Positions 7,568-15,078 are shown, counted from the stretch's first letter. The stretch: 24,229 nucleotides of DNA from JAEHDI01 sp035455185 (GCA_035455185.1 DATIFQ010000542.1:1-24229), one strand, 5' to 3'. Numbers and translations are program-made. The notes: a model not told the origin generated them from the letters alone.

Positions 7568-8494
7568 TTACTGTAGCGAGCCCGTTCCGAGCTTCGCATT
7601 CGGCGGAGGCGTATCGGTTCGCTGCCGGCGAAGTGCGATCAGCCGGGCGTCCTCGGCAGTTTGCGTGGCTCCACGCGCCGCCTCCACGATGACGGATCGT
7701 CCGGCCTTCTGCGAGAAGAGCCGTTCCGCCTCGGCAAGTTGCACTTGCGCTTTCCGGAGCGCCCCCGGAGCGTGCTCCTCCGCGCCCTGCGCCGCGGCAA
7801 GTTGCACCGCGTTACGCGCCTGGTAGACCTCGAGCAGAGCCTCATACCGGTCGAGCGACAGCTTTGGTCCGTCCGCGGCCGCCACACGCGAGCGGGCGTC
7901 CTGAAGATCGAGCGTGTATTCACCCCGTTTCAGCAGTTCGTACTTTGCTTCCACCTGCTGCACGTTGCCCCGCGTCCCCGGCAGGACTGTATTTTCAAGT
8001 ACCACGACGTCACTTGGGTGAGTTGCGGCGAAGTACGGTTCCGCGGTGAGGATCAGCGCAAATGACTGTAGCTCGGTGGAAGTGCGCAGTTTCCCGCGAT
8101 TGTCGTGATCGGTAATGACTTCCCCCAGATTGGTGGAGCGTCCTTCCGGAGTGATGGCCCACAACACGTACGTCAGGTAGTTCGGCCCAAACCTGTGGGG
8201 TGGTTCCAGCCCCCGGAACTCCGCCTCGATCCCGAAAGCTCCTTTGTGGCCCTTGACGCGCGCTTGTCCTTCGGCGCGCGGCAATAACACGGTGCCCTGG
8301 AAACCGATCTTCGTCGAGTCGCCGTCAGGACGGTAACTGATCGCCTTCGTGGTGCGGGATAGAACGTTCACTCGGTAGATGGGCGCCGATCCAGGAGCCG
8401 GTGGCTGAGCCGGATTCACATTCACTTGTTGCGTGGGATTGGGCTCCTGGGCGATCAGAAGAATCGGCAGAACAATTACTCCAAGCGGTTTCAT
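7568..8494 (-). CDS. Secreted protein of unknown function with alanine-rich helical C terminus
   Basis: I do not recognise a named family. The 308-residue protein begins with a short hydrophobic signal (KPLGVIVLPILLIAQ), followed by a Pro/Asn/Gln-rich linker. A beta-rich middle follows (near residues 40-155, with YLTYVLWAITPEGRSTNLGE and LILTAEPYF). From about residue 180 on, the sequence is helical and alanine-rich (YEALLEVYQARNAVQLAAA, KAQVQLAEAERLFSQKAGR), a layout like the DUF4398-type segments that sit before OmpA domains in acidobacterial envelope proteins; no OmpA domain is present here. ATG 8494 follows AGGAGG by 9 nt. It lies downstream of a second small secreted protein on the same strand. 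Confidence 0.85.
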   Translation of the reverse strand: MKPLGVIVLPILLIAQEPNPTQQVNVNPAQPPAPGSAPIYRVNVLSRTTKAISYRPDGDSTKIGFQGTVLLPRAEGQARVKGHKGAFGIEAEFRGLEPPHRFGPNYLTYVLWAITPEGRSTNLGEVITDHDNRGKLRTSTELQSFALILTAEPYFAATHPSDVVVLENTVLPGTRGNVQQVEAKYELLKRGEYTLDLQDARSRVAAADGPKLSLDRYEALLEVYQARNAVQLAAAQGAEEHAPGALRKAQVQLAEAERLFSQKAGRSVIVEAARGATQTAEDARLIALRRQRTDTPPPNAKLGTGSLQ

Positions 8495-8604
8495 CGTTCA
8501 AGCCTCCTAGAAAAACCTTCACTCCTCTGGAAAGGCGGGCGGAGAGTGCCGGAGCAGCCTCCGCACCGCCGGTCCTGCCTGTCCGCCGTATCGAGACTAC
8601 GCCG

Positions 8605-8907
8605 TCAGGTCGCGGGGGTGACGGACTCCACCTCGATGGTGTCGTCCTTCGCACTGCCCTGCATCGTCACTTTCTGGCCGACAAATTTCTTCGCTTTCTC
8701 CGCGTCGCTGAGGTGGTAGATCTTCTTGTCGGCTTCGTTCACGAACACGACCGTGCCGCCGGAGTTGATGCAGTTTTTGTGTTTCTCTCCGGTGAACGTT
8801 CCGGTCTGAGCGCATTTTTCGTCGGTAACCCAGCCGACCCACTGGTCCGCCAGGGCAAGTCCGGCGGTGAGGGCCAGCAGAAGCGCGAGTGTAGAGAGTA
8901 CTCTCAT
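8605..8907 (-). CDS. Small secreted protein of unknown function
   Basis: This 100-residue protein has a clean signal peptide (RVLSTLALLLALTAGLALA) and a mature region starting DQWVGWVTDEKCA. Two cysteines (in DEKCA and KNCIN) could form a disulfide after export. The rest alternates short strands (VVFVNEADKKIYHL, KVTMQG, IEVESV), like a small beta-barrel. Similar small proteins are common in Solibacter-type genomes, but no function is known to me. The start ATG is preceded by GAGGAGG with a rather long spacing of about 12 nt. The next gene on the same strand begins 110 nt further on. Confidence 0.85.
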   Translation of the reverse strand: MRVLSTLALLLALTAGLALADQWVGWVTDEKCAQTGTFTGEKHKNCINSGGTVVFVNEADKKIYHLSDAEKAKKFVGQKVTMQGSAKDDTIEVESVTPAT

Positions 8908-9221
8908 CGCTGTTTGTAACCTCCTCTGGTATGAAGCTGACGCCGGCCCGGACAGAGAACCCAGAATCTGCGGCCGCCGCGCTTCACTTTATGGTTCTAG
9001 ATAAACTTGAGCAACATTGAGGCCAATCCCGAAAGCCGCTTTAGTCCGAACTGGTTGCGGCCGGCCGTCGACAGACCGCGGCCTGCGGGGGTGGTAAAAG
9101 TTTCCCGGCACAGTAGCAGAAACGTCAGTGTCAGCCCGCCCGTCCACACCGGAGGTCGAACCTGGCAGCAGCCGGGGCTCCAAGAGAGCCGAGATGGGCT
9201 AGACTGGGTGTGGTAGCATCC
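8908..9221. other. Intergenic stretch without a supported gene
   Basis: Between the small secreted protein (minus) and the tRNA (plus) I see no convincing coding sequence in any frame. A short hairpin GGCTC-CAAGA-GAGCC lies at 9176-9190. No T-run follows it, so it is not a convincing terminator. The stretch must carry the promoter of the minus-strand gene and that of the tRNA, but I cannot fix either with confidence. Confidence 0.6.
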
Positions 9222-9237
9222 CATTCGCCGGCGAATG
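9222..9237. repeat. 16-bp perfect palindrome next to the tRNA 5' end
   Basis: CATTCGCCGGCGAATG is a perfect palindrome ending one base before the first base of the tRNA. It would lie in the tRNA promoter or 5' leader. As DNA it could be an operator, and as RNA a hairpin next to the RNase P cleavage site. Confidence 0.6.
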
Positions 9238-9238
9238 C

Positions 9239-9315
<77 letters not shown>

Positions 9316-9495
9316 GCCAATCCAAGAGTGCGCCCACCCGACCACCTTTTGATCGTTTCCAGATACCGTTCCATTCGGGTAGCCGCGTCAACTAGATCGC
9401 GGCGTGCGACGATGTCGTAGCGGGGGCAGGAGTCGGAACCGTAGTCAGCGCCTATCGGGCGCTCAATGGCCCGCCACAGGCTTTCCAAAACCCTT

Positions 9496-9969
9496 CTACT
9501 TCAGTTCTTCCGTCATCTTCTTTATTTCCGGTTGCAGATCGCCCATCAACTGCATCATCACGGGCATCGAGCGTTGCATCACCTGCGGCATTTTCTGAAG
9601 CAAGGCTTTCCCGGCTGGCGATTTGTAAAATGCCAAAATGCCGTCGATCTCCTCTTCCGTGTAAGTGTCGGTGTAGATCTTCACGAGCTCAGGCTTGGCT
9701 TTACTGAGACGGTCGGCGATCAGCGCCATGATCTTCCCCTGCATTTCGCTGGCTTTCGCACGCTTCTCAGCAGGCATCTCCGTCTTGTTCATCTCCGCCG
9801 TCAGTACGCCCTTCATCGGTTCGAGAAATGACTTCATCATCTGGCCGGTCTGCGTCAGGTTCAACAGTTCTTCGGCCTTTGCAAACTTGCTGGCCTCGTC
9901 GGCCCGCATGGGAGAGGCACACCACAAAAGGGTAACGCCCGTAATGAGAGCAATGGCTATGTACTTCAT
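9496..9969 (-). CDS. Secreted DUF2059 family protein
   Basis: A signal peptide (KYIAIALITGVTLLWCASPMRA) precedes a 135-residue helical domain that looks like DUF2059: ELLNLTQTGQMM near the N terminus and YTEEEIDGILAFYKSPAGKA (about residues 105-124), the most typical part of that family. Function is not established; the domain is found in periplasmic or exported proteins. The ATG at 9969 has no Shine-Dalgarno. Instead an exact TATAAT on the minus strand ends 6 nt before the ATG, which predicts a leaderless message. Downstream (9316-9495) lies only a 6-bp stem-loop at 9447-9463 with no T-run. Confidence 0.92.
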   Translation of the reverse strand: MKYIAIALITGVTLLWCASPMRADEASKFAKAEELLNLTQTGQMMKSFLEPMKGVLTAEMNKTEMPAEKRAKASEMQGKIMALIADRLSKAKPELVKIYTDTYTEEEIDGILAFYKSPAGKALLQKMPQVMQRSMPVMMQLMGDLQPEIKKMTEELK

Positions 9970-9975
9970 GACGTG

Positions 9976-9981
9976 ATTATA
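9976..9981 (-). promoter_or_regulatory. TATAAT -10 box placed for leaderless transcription
   Basis: Reading the minus strand, TATAAT is followed by CACGTC and then the ATG of the DUF2059 gene. With the normal 6-8 nt from the -10 box to the start site, transcription would begin at or beside the A of the ATG. No clear TTGACA is seen upstream. Confidence 0.55.
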
Positions 9982-10031
9982 CGCTTCATCCCTGATACAT
10001 AATCGACCGGAACTCCTGACTTTTGAGGCCC

Positions 10032-10502
10032 TTAGGGGTTGACGGAGTTGACCGACACGACGGAGCCATTCCTGAGTACCAAGACAGTCTCTTTTTTCGG
10101 AGGCCCGCGACGCAGATAGACGAGGGTTTCCATTTCTTGCCCCTGCTCCACTGAAGTGGTGACCATATTGGGTTTTCCAAACCGCGCCAATAATTCCGAC
10201 TTCTCCATACCGACCGGAACGCTCTCGGCTGTGGGAAAAGCGGGCTGCTTGGGCTTCTCGGCACGCTGCGGCTCTTCCTTCCGCATCGGTCGGGTGGCGG
10301 GCGCTGCTACCTCTGGCGGCTTGGCGGTGCGCGGCGGCTGGACCGTCTCCCTCACGTCACTTAAGCCCGGAGGCGTGCTCTGATGCCACCACCACACCAA
10401 CACACACAGCACGGCGATCAGCAGCAGTGCCACGAGCAGGGCGTTGGCCGCGTTCCTCGCCTTTGCTGATTCGCCTTCAGGGACTGTGTTCACTGATGCC
10501 AT
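10032..10502 (-). CDS. Single-pass membrane protein with BamE/SmpA-like C-terminal domain
   Basis: The 156-residue product has a short cytoplasmic N terminus, one membrane helix (ALLVALLLIAVLCVLVWWW, about residues 21-39), a Pro/Glu/Lys/Arg-rich linker of about 60 residues, and a compact C-terminal domain. The domain contains VGMEKSELLARFGKP followed by strands ending VVSVNSVNP. The G-M-x-K-x-E-L-L-x-x-F-G-x-P pattern is typical of the SmpA/OmlA (BamE-like) fold. Here it is held at the outer face of the inner membrane instead of being a lipoprotein, so a role in outer-membrane assembly is not implied. I chose ATG 10502; the frame is open to a TTG at 10541 without a better start. No Shine-Dalgarno is obvious. 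Confidence 0.82.
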   Translation of the reverse strand: MASVNTVPEGESAKARNAANALLVALLLIAVLCVLVWWWHQSTPPGLSDVRETVQPPRTAKPPEVAAPATRPMRKEEPQRAEKPKQPAFPTAESVPVGMEKSELLARFGKPNMVTTSVEQGQEMETLVYLRRGPPKKETVLVLRNGSVVSVNSVNP

Positions 10503-10573
10503 TCTAAGCCCGAAACCACGTCGGTCGTGCGGCAAACACAAAGCACAGCGTTAGCCGCCATAGACGGCACTCC

Positions 10574-10624
10574 GAGGGATTCACAATCCGTCGGCCGCTG
10601 GTTCGAGTCCAGCGGGGCCTACTA
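10574..10624 (+). pseudogene. 3' half of a degraded tRNA gene
   Basis: The stretch carries an anticodon-arm-like segment (AGGGA-TTCACAA-TCCGT, one mismatch in the stem; nominal anticodon CAC at 10582-10584). A perfect T-arm follows (GCTGG-TTCGAGT-CCAGC, 10597-10613). Then come the acceptor strand GGGGCCT and ACTA where ACCA would be expected. The matching 5' acceptor strand AGGCCCC and a proper D-arm are absent upstream. It resembles the 3' half of the intact tRNA at 9239 at about three quarters of positions, with compensating changes in the T-stem. It therefore descends from a different tRNA gene. Such 3' halves are typical scars of tRNA-targeted integration. Confidence 0.65.
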
Positions 10625-10658
10625 ATCAAATCAAGAGCTTGCAATCGGTTCTACGCCA

Positions 10659-11051
10659 TTACTGGGGGCAGGACTCCCGTGCCTCTCTTCTCATGCGCTG
10701 CACAAGCAGGATCAGCTCACGGTCCCGCGCGTTGCTGCAGGGCGCATCGCACGCCTCCAGGTCTCCCAAGCGGAGGCAGTGCCCCCGGCATTGCTCCGAG
10801 CCCAACAGCCTGACACGCGAGGCGTCCGGTTCCGGTTCGGGGAGCAGGTGGCGCAGTCTCCTGGAGAGTATCGAGACGGAGCTGCCGCAACCGTGCTCGA
10901 AGACCAGCAGGTTGACGTCCGGATGGGTGATCACGGCTTGTAGGCCCAGCAGGCGCAGGTCCGGATCCAGGACGAAACGGTCCCACGTTGACCATTCGTG
11001 TCTGCAAGACCTGCAGATCTGGAAGGGCCTGGCCGCGCGCTCGACGGTCAC
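10659..11051 (-). CDS. Conserved cysteine-rich protein of unknown function (putative zinc binding)
   Basis: The protein (130 residues from GTG 11051) has several cysteine pairs: CRSC near the N terminus, HGCGSS in the middle, then CRGHC and CDAPC near the end. Together these suggest one or two zinc sites. Between them lies a compact, well-mixed sequence (RFVLDPDLRLLGLQAVI, NLLVFEHGCGSSVSILSRRL). The pattern is protein-like and resembles uncharacterised small acidobacterial proteins, but I cannot name a family. I prefer GTG 11051 because an exact TATAAT ends 7 nt before it, predicting a leaderless start. A longer form from 11105 would run through that promoter. Its 3' end lies 35 nt from the tRNA remnant. 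Confidence 0.75.
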   Translation of the reverse strand: MTVERAARPFQICRSCRHEWSTWDRFVLDPDLRLLGLQAVITHPDVNLLVFEHGCGSSVSILSRRLRHLLPEPEPDASRVRLLGSEQCRGHCLRLGDLEACDAPCSNARDRELILLVQRMRREARESCPQ

Positions 11052-11058
11052 AGCGGGA

Positions 11059-11086
11059 ATTATAAGCCAAATGTGAGGAGTGCGAA
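11059..11086 (-). promoter_or_regulatory. Promoter (TTCGCA-N16-TATAAT) for the cysteine-rich protein
   Basis: On the minus strand TTCGCA (11086-11081, 4 of 6 matches to TTGACA) is spaced 16 bp from an exact TATAAT (11064-11059). Seven bases later comes the GTG start codon. This predicts a transcript beginning at or just before the GTG, i.e. a leaderless message. Confidence 0.6.
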
Positions 11087-11212
11087 TACTGTGCGCGCGG
11101 AGCACGACAAGCGCCTGCCGGCCTTCCCGCTGATCGCCTGCAGAAAATCGGTATTCGGGAGCCCGGCCGAAGACGCGAGTAGAATGCGTGCAGTTCTACC
11201 GGTGAGGAGATC

Positions 11213-11228
11213 TCGCGCATATGCGCGA
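11213..11228. repeat. 16-bp perfect palindrome
   Basis: TCGCGCATATGCGCGA reads the same on both strands. It lies in non-coding DNA about 160 bp upstream of the cysteine-rich protein gene and just downstream of the broken zinc-finger-like ORF. It could be an operator or a protein-binding site; nothing in the sequence decides this. Confidence 0.5.
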
Positions 11229-11245
11229 TTCATACCAGGAGGAGA

Positions 11246-11530
11246 TCAGCCGTTCGTCCCGTAGAGCGCCCCGGTGGTCCGGTGGAGCATCCGGACAAAT
11301 GCCAGAGTAACAATCCCCAGCATCCGGTCGAAACAGCATTCGCACTCGAGCAGATGTTTCAGGACCGAGGGCACGTCGGCATCGGGCAGACGGTTGATTC
11401 CGTACAGGCAGAGAGCGTCTTCCGTGAGGTGCCCGAACCGGAAGGGCGATGGGAAAAAAACGCGGGAGCGTCCGAGGAGCGCCACGGACGCTCCCGCCGA
11501 GTCCTTCGAGGCTGCCTTGCCGTTGACCAT
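11246..11530 (-). pseudogene. Remnant of a small zinc-finger (zf-HC2/anti-sigma-like) protein
   Basis: The C-terminal two thirds look like real protein. The segment GHLTEDALCLYGINRL is followed by HLLECECC, which gives the H-x3-C-x2-C zinc motif seen in zf-HC2 anti-sigma-like proteins, and then a hydrophobic stretch (MLGIVTLAFVRML). The upstream part is unconvincing: it runs through a strong minus-strand terminator at 11454-11497, has no Shine-Dalgarno, and has no start codon between the terminator and the conserved part. I therefore read it as a gene that lost its 5' end. The end given at 11530 is the nearest ATG in frame. A functional small gene with an unusual start cannot be excluded. Confidence 0.4.
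11454..11497 (-). terminator. Strong Rho-independent terminator
   Basis: A perfect 13-bp inverted repeat (11462-11474 and 11485-11497) with a 10-nt loop is followed on the minus strand by G and seven Ts (11460-11454). The arm is GCGGGAGCGTCCG. It lies about 130 nt past the stop of the DUF6159 gene and probably ends the transcript of the transporter arm of the sugar locus. Confidence 0.9.
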
Positions 11531-11627
11531 CGCAACTAGCGGAATTGTACGTCCAATGCAGGACGCTTGCAAGATTCGAAAAGGTAAGCGGGACCGTACT
11601 CACCTTGGTTAGCGCCGGAGGGCGCCA

Positions 11628-12473
11628 TCAGGACGAACGGCCGGGGTCGTTCAAACGGCGGTGGTAGCGCCAGTTCGGGTCGATAGAGTCCGCATCGAAG
11701 CCGTACGGCGCCACTCCGTCGGTGGCGAAACGGTACAGCGCCACAGTAAAGATTCCTTTCACCGCCGAGGAGACGGCCGCGAGGAGCAGTATGTAGACCA
11801 TGGTTAGGATGATGGCGGCGCCGAGATCATACGGATAAACGAGCCACCCGAGCAGCAGCCCGGGGACCAACAGCAGCAAGTTCAGCAGGCCGAAACCGAA
11901 ACTGCCCGCCACCTGCTCGCCCCAGTGTTTCCGGAATAGCTCCGACGAGCGGAGCATGCCGTCGGAGACGTTCCGGTTTTCGATGATAATCACCGGGATG
12001 ATCAGATAGGTGATCAGCGCCCATCCGACCGCTAGACCTGAGCTGAGAAGCCGGACAAGCCTGTTGCCCCGGTCCCGCAACCAGCTCAGAACGATTCCAA
12101 CGGTTGCCGCCACAAATGCCCAGGCTGCGATGCGCGTGATGCGGCTCATCGCCACCCGCAGGCCCTCGGCAACGGTGGGGTTGCCGCCCGAAAGCCGGAT
12201 GTTGGCGCATGCGACCAGAGCGCTGTTGAAGAAGATGACCACGAAATAGTTCAGGTAATACCAGACAAACAGAACCGCGTAGTCGGCCCAGCCGCCAGCG
12301 CCGTCCTTGATGGCGAGCAGCGTGCCGGCGAAGTAAAGCGGGAAGAAAAACGCGGCCGCCACCAGGACAGTAGATATCGCGCTCATCACCGGAAACAGCA
12401 GGATCTCCGTATCCGCGCCGAGCACGGCGAAACTTTGTTTATACAGCTTCCAGGTACGCCCCAATGTCCCCAC
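11628..12473 (-). CDS. Multi-pass membrane protein, DUF6159-like
   Basis: The protein begins TLGRTWKLYKQSFAVLGADTE after its GTG, a start typical of DUF6159 family membrane proteins, and has about six hydrophobic segments (for example LLFPVMSAISTVLVAAAFFF, LLLLVPGLLLGWLVYPYDL). The C terminus is short and hydrophilic. Function is unknown. I chose GTG 12473: it lies 7 nt after the TAA of the symporter gene and has GGGGGT upstream (12484-12489). The longer ATG form from 12542 would overlap the symporter by 62 nt. It is the last gene of the minus-strand arm and is followed by the terminator at 11454-11497. Confidence 0.85.
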   Translation of the reverse strand: MGTLGRTWKLYKQSFAVLGADTEILLFPVMSAISTVLVAAAFFFPLYFAGTLLAIKDGAGGWADYAVLFVWYYLNYFVVIFFNSALVACANIRLSGGNPTVAEGLRVAMSRITRIAAWAFVAATVGIVLSWLRDRGNRLVRLLSSGLAVGWALITYLIIPVIIIENRNVSDGMLRSSELFRKHWGEQVAGSFGFGLLNLLLLVPGLLLGWLVYPYDLGAAIILTMVYILLLAAVSSAVKGIFTVALYRFATDGVAPYGFDADSIDPNWRYHRRLNDPGRSS

Positions 12474-12480
12474 GGCTGTT

Positions 12481-13953
12481 TTACCCCCGAGCCATGCTAT
12501 CACCACCAGAAGACGATAAAAGCCTGGTAGAGGTTCGGCCAAAAGCGAGTGAGCCGAGGATGAGACCCGCAGGCGCCAGAGTGAAGCTAAGCAAGCCGGC
12601 GTAGGTGGGATCTATAGACGGTATGGCGAGGCAAGTGATCGGCGGGATGGCGCTCCCTAGAAAAGCACAATAGGCGCCCCAGACATTCGCTCGTTTCCAA
12701 TAGATGCCGCCGATCAACACGGTCAGGGTGGCGGCAAAAGACAGAGACCCGCTTAGTGTGATGTACCGGAATACCGACTCCGGGAAATGGTAGAACGATC
12801 CCCAAATGTAAATGAAAGCACCGATGACAAGCACACCCGCCTGTACTGCCTTCACTCGCCCCTTGCCCCCGGGAAGCCGCTTTGTGTGCGGCCCGATCAC
12901 ATCTTGAAACAGGATCGAGCTGAACGCTAGAAAATAGCTCGAGTAGGTAGACATCGAGGCTGAGAGAAACCCGATCGTAACGATGCCGATCAGTCCCGCG
13001 GGGACGATGCGCGCCAGCATCTGAGGCAGGGCCATGCTCGACTCGCCCGTCCGCCCAAGGATGGCGAGTGCACCGATGCCCCAGACCATCGGGAACGCCG
13101 CCCGCATGAACATAAAGAGGCTGCTGATCCGGTACAGCTTCAGCGCGGTGGCTATATCGCGCATGCTCAGGATGCGTGCCACCACCGGCTGCCACGAACT
13201 CCAGCCACTCAGGTAGTAGAGCAGAGTCCACGAGAGGAACAGCGGGCCGTAGCGGGGCGCCTTCCAGATATAGAAGCCGGCATCGCCGTACCGCCGATCT
13301 ACCGCCTCCGCCATACCTCCCCATCCACCGGCGTTCGAGAAGATTAGCAAGGTAGTGATGCCGACTCCGGCAACGATCGCGATGAACTGCACCACGTCGG
13401 TGAGTACAACCGAATACATCCCGCCGAGCATGGTGTATGCCACCACCACAACGAGCATCACGGCCATCACGAGCAGGATTCTCGACTCCGGGATGCCCAT
13501 GATAATCGCCATGAAGTTGCTCTCGGCTTGGAGAAAAATACCCATGTTGAGCACGCCGACGATGAAGGTGGCCAGGCCCGCGATGGTGCGGACGCGCGTG
13601 TTGAAGCGGCTCTCCATGTACTCCGGCACGGTTCGTATCTCGAGTTCGCGGAGCTTTCTGACAATCAGGCCGGTCCAACCGACGAAGAACATTGTTACGG
13701 CGGCGAGGAGAGCGACGATAAGGGCCACAAATCCGCTCAAATACGCCTCTTCAGCGAAATAAATGAGCGTAATCAGCCCGGTTTCTGTCGCGGCGAGCGT
13801 GGCCACACCCCAGACCGGACCGAGACGCCGCCCCATCACCAGGAATTCGTCCACGGATGAGGAGTGCGCCCGCGCCCTGATACCCAGGTACGCGTAGAAC
13901 GCGAGGAACCCTAGAACCAACACCCAATCGAAGAAAGAGAAATGAGAGTTCAC
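12481..13953 (-). CDS. Sodium:solute symporter (SSF family)
   Basis: This 490-residue inner-membrane transporter has the length and about 13 hydrophobic segments of SSF proteins. Family features are visible: WVLVLGFLAFYAYLGIRA at the N terminus, VDEFLVMGRRLGPVWG, TVPEYMESRFNTR after the third helix, and SASMSTYSSYFLAFSSIL in the region that contributes to the second sodium site. The solute is not determined; the neighbours (oxidoreductases, isomerase) suggest a sugar or polyol. The start is GTG 13953, overlapping the TGA of the oxidoreductase gene as GTGA, so the two are translationally coupled. The short gap to the DUF6159 gene downstream indicates one operon. Confidence 0.95.
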   Translation of the reverse strand: MNSHFSFFDWVLVLGFLAFYAYLGIRARAHSSSVDEFLVMGRRLGPVWGVATLAATETGLITLIYFAEEAYLSGFVALIVALLAAVTMFFVGWTGLIVRKLRELEIRTVPEYMESRFNTRVRTIAGLATFIVGVLNMGIFLQAESNFMAIIMGIPESRILLVMAVMLVVVVAYTMLGGMYSVVLTDVVQFIAIVAGVGITTLLIFSNAGGWGGMAEAVDRRYGDAGFYIWKAPRYGPLFLSWTLLYYLSGWSSWQPVVARILSMRDIATALKLYRISSLFMFMRAAFPMVWGIGALAILGRTGESSMALPQMLARIVPAGLIGIVTIGFLSASMSTYSSYFLAFSSILFQDVIGPHTKRLPGGKGRVKAVQAGVLVIGAFIYIWGSFYHFPESVFRYITLSGSLSFAATLTVLIGGIYWKRANVWGAYCAFLGSAIPPITCLAIPSIDPTYAGLLSFTLAPAGLILGSLAFGRTSTRLLSSSGGDSMARG

Positions 13954-14977
13954 TGGCGAAGCTCGACCGGTTGTCCCGTTCCCGCCGATTTCACCATCGC
14001 TGCGACGACGCGCGCGGCTGCGAGACCGTCCTCGCCTGTCACCATCGGCTCGCGCCCGCTGGTCAGACAGTCTATGAAATGCTCGATGGCGGCCACGCCG
14101 AATCCAACCGGCTTGCCGTGCAGATCAGCGGCGCAGGCGACGTCCGGATAAGCAACGCCGCCTGTGGTGTACGTCTTCAGCATGGCGTGATGGCTGGCGT
14201 TGACGTATGCGCTCGCCGCACTGCCGATGAACTCGCACTGGAAGTCGAACACGCTGGGCGACGATTCATTCACGACCCAGCAGTTTTCCACCACGGCCGT
14301 GGCCCCGCTCGATAGTTCGAGGATGGATTGGAAAAAATCTGGAGTATCGATGCCGGCGTTCTTCAGCACCAGCGAGCGGCTGACGGAATAGACTCGCGTA
14401 ACTTCTGCGCCGCTCAGCCAGCGGATGATATCCACCACATGACTGCCTAGAAAGTGAGCCGGGGAGGAACAAGAGGCCCAGCCGAGCATCTTCGTCGGCA
14501 CAAAGAGCGTGTCATTCAGGCGGATGTTGATCGCAAGCAGGTCACCCATTTCTCCGGATTGGAGCATCCGGCGGATGTTCACGAACGGCAGGTTCCAGCG
14601 ATTGTGGAAGTCCACCATCAGCTTGACGCCTTTGGCGCGGCGGGCATCAAGGATCCGCTCGCACTCCTCGATGGTGGTTGCCAAAGGTTTTTCGACGAGG
14701 ATGTCCTTTCCGGCATCGATGGCCGCTTGTACGATTTCTCCATGCGCAAAGTCCGGCGTGGCGATCGCGACCGCATTGATCTCGGCATCGGCGAGCAGTT
14801 CGCGCCAGTCCGCCGAATGCTTCTCTCCGCGCCATAGTTACGCGCGGCCTTTGCAGCCCTGTCAGCATCCTGATCACTGATGGCAATCAGCCGCACGAAC
14901 GGGGAGGCTGCGTACGTCCTCGCATGAACCGACCCCCAGGTCCCGCAGCCGATCAACCCGATCCCTCGTTTCTTCAT
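13950..14977 (-). pseudogene. Gfo/Idh/MocA family oxidoreductase split by a frameshift
   Basis: Two minus-strand frames together make one full oxidoreductase. The first piece starts at ATG 14977 (AGGAG 6 nt upstream), carries the NAD-binding motif GLIGCGTWG and runs to about NYGAE. The frame is then lost at GGAGAGAAG (about 14821-14829). The second frame continues with HSADWRELLADAEINAVAIA, the catalytic LVEKPLA, and the C-terminal domain to the TGA at 13950. The first frame reads on as noise to 14618. A two-base gain or one-base loss in the AG repeat explains it. There is no Tat signal, so this paralogue is cytosolic. It may be a true pseudogene or a sequencing/assembly error, because the rest is well conserved and the stop is still coupled to the symporter gene. 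Confidence 0.85.
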
Positions 14978-15030
14978 TGTGTTCTCCTGTAGGAAAGCCG
15001 TAGAGGCACGGTGTCTCGAATAACCGGGTC

Positions 15031-15078
15031 ATCATACCCCCGTTCCCTCCACCGGCGCACCGTCCAGGCGGGTATGAT
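15031..15078. promoter_or_regulatory. Mirrored divergent -10 boxes in a 9-bp inverted repeat
   Basis: ATCATACCC (15031-15039) and its exact reverse complement GGGTATGAT (15070-15078) flank a 30-bp centre in the gap between the two arms of the sugar locus. Each arm contains TATGAT pointing outward, towards the oxidoreductase gene on its own side. The repeat could be two matching promoters, a two-site operator, or both. Confidence 0.5.

Noticed and set aside
11621..11627. Terminator right after the DUF6159 stop (GCGCC-GGAG-GGCGC stem nearby)
   Set aside because: The stem is only 5 bp and lacks a T-run; the convincing terminator is further on at 11454-11497.
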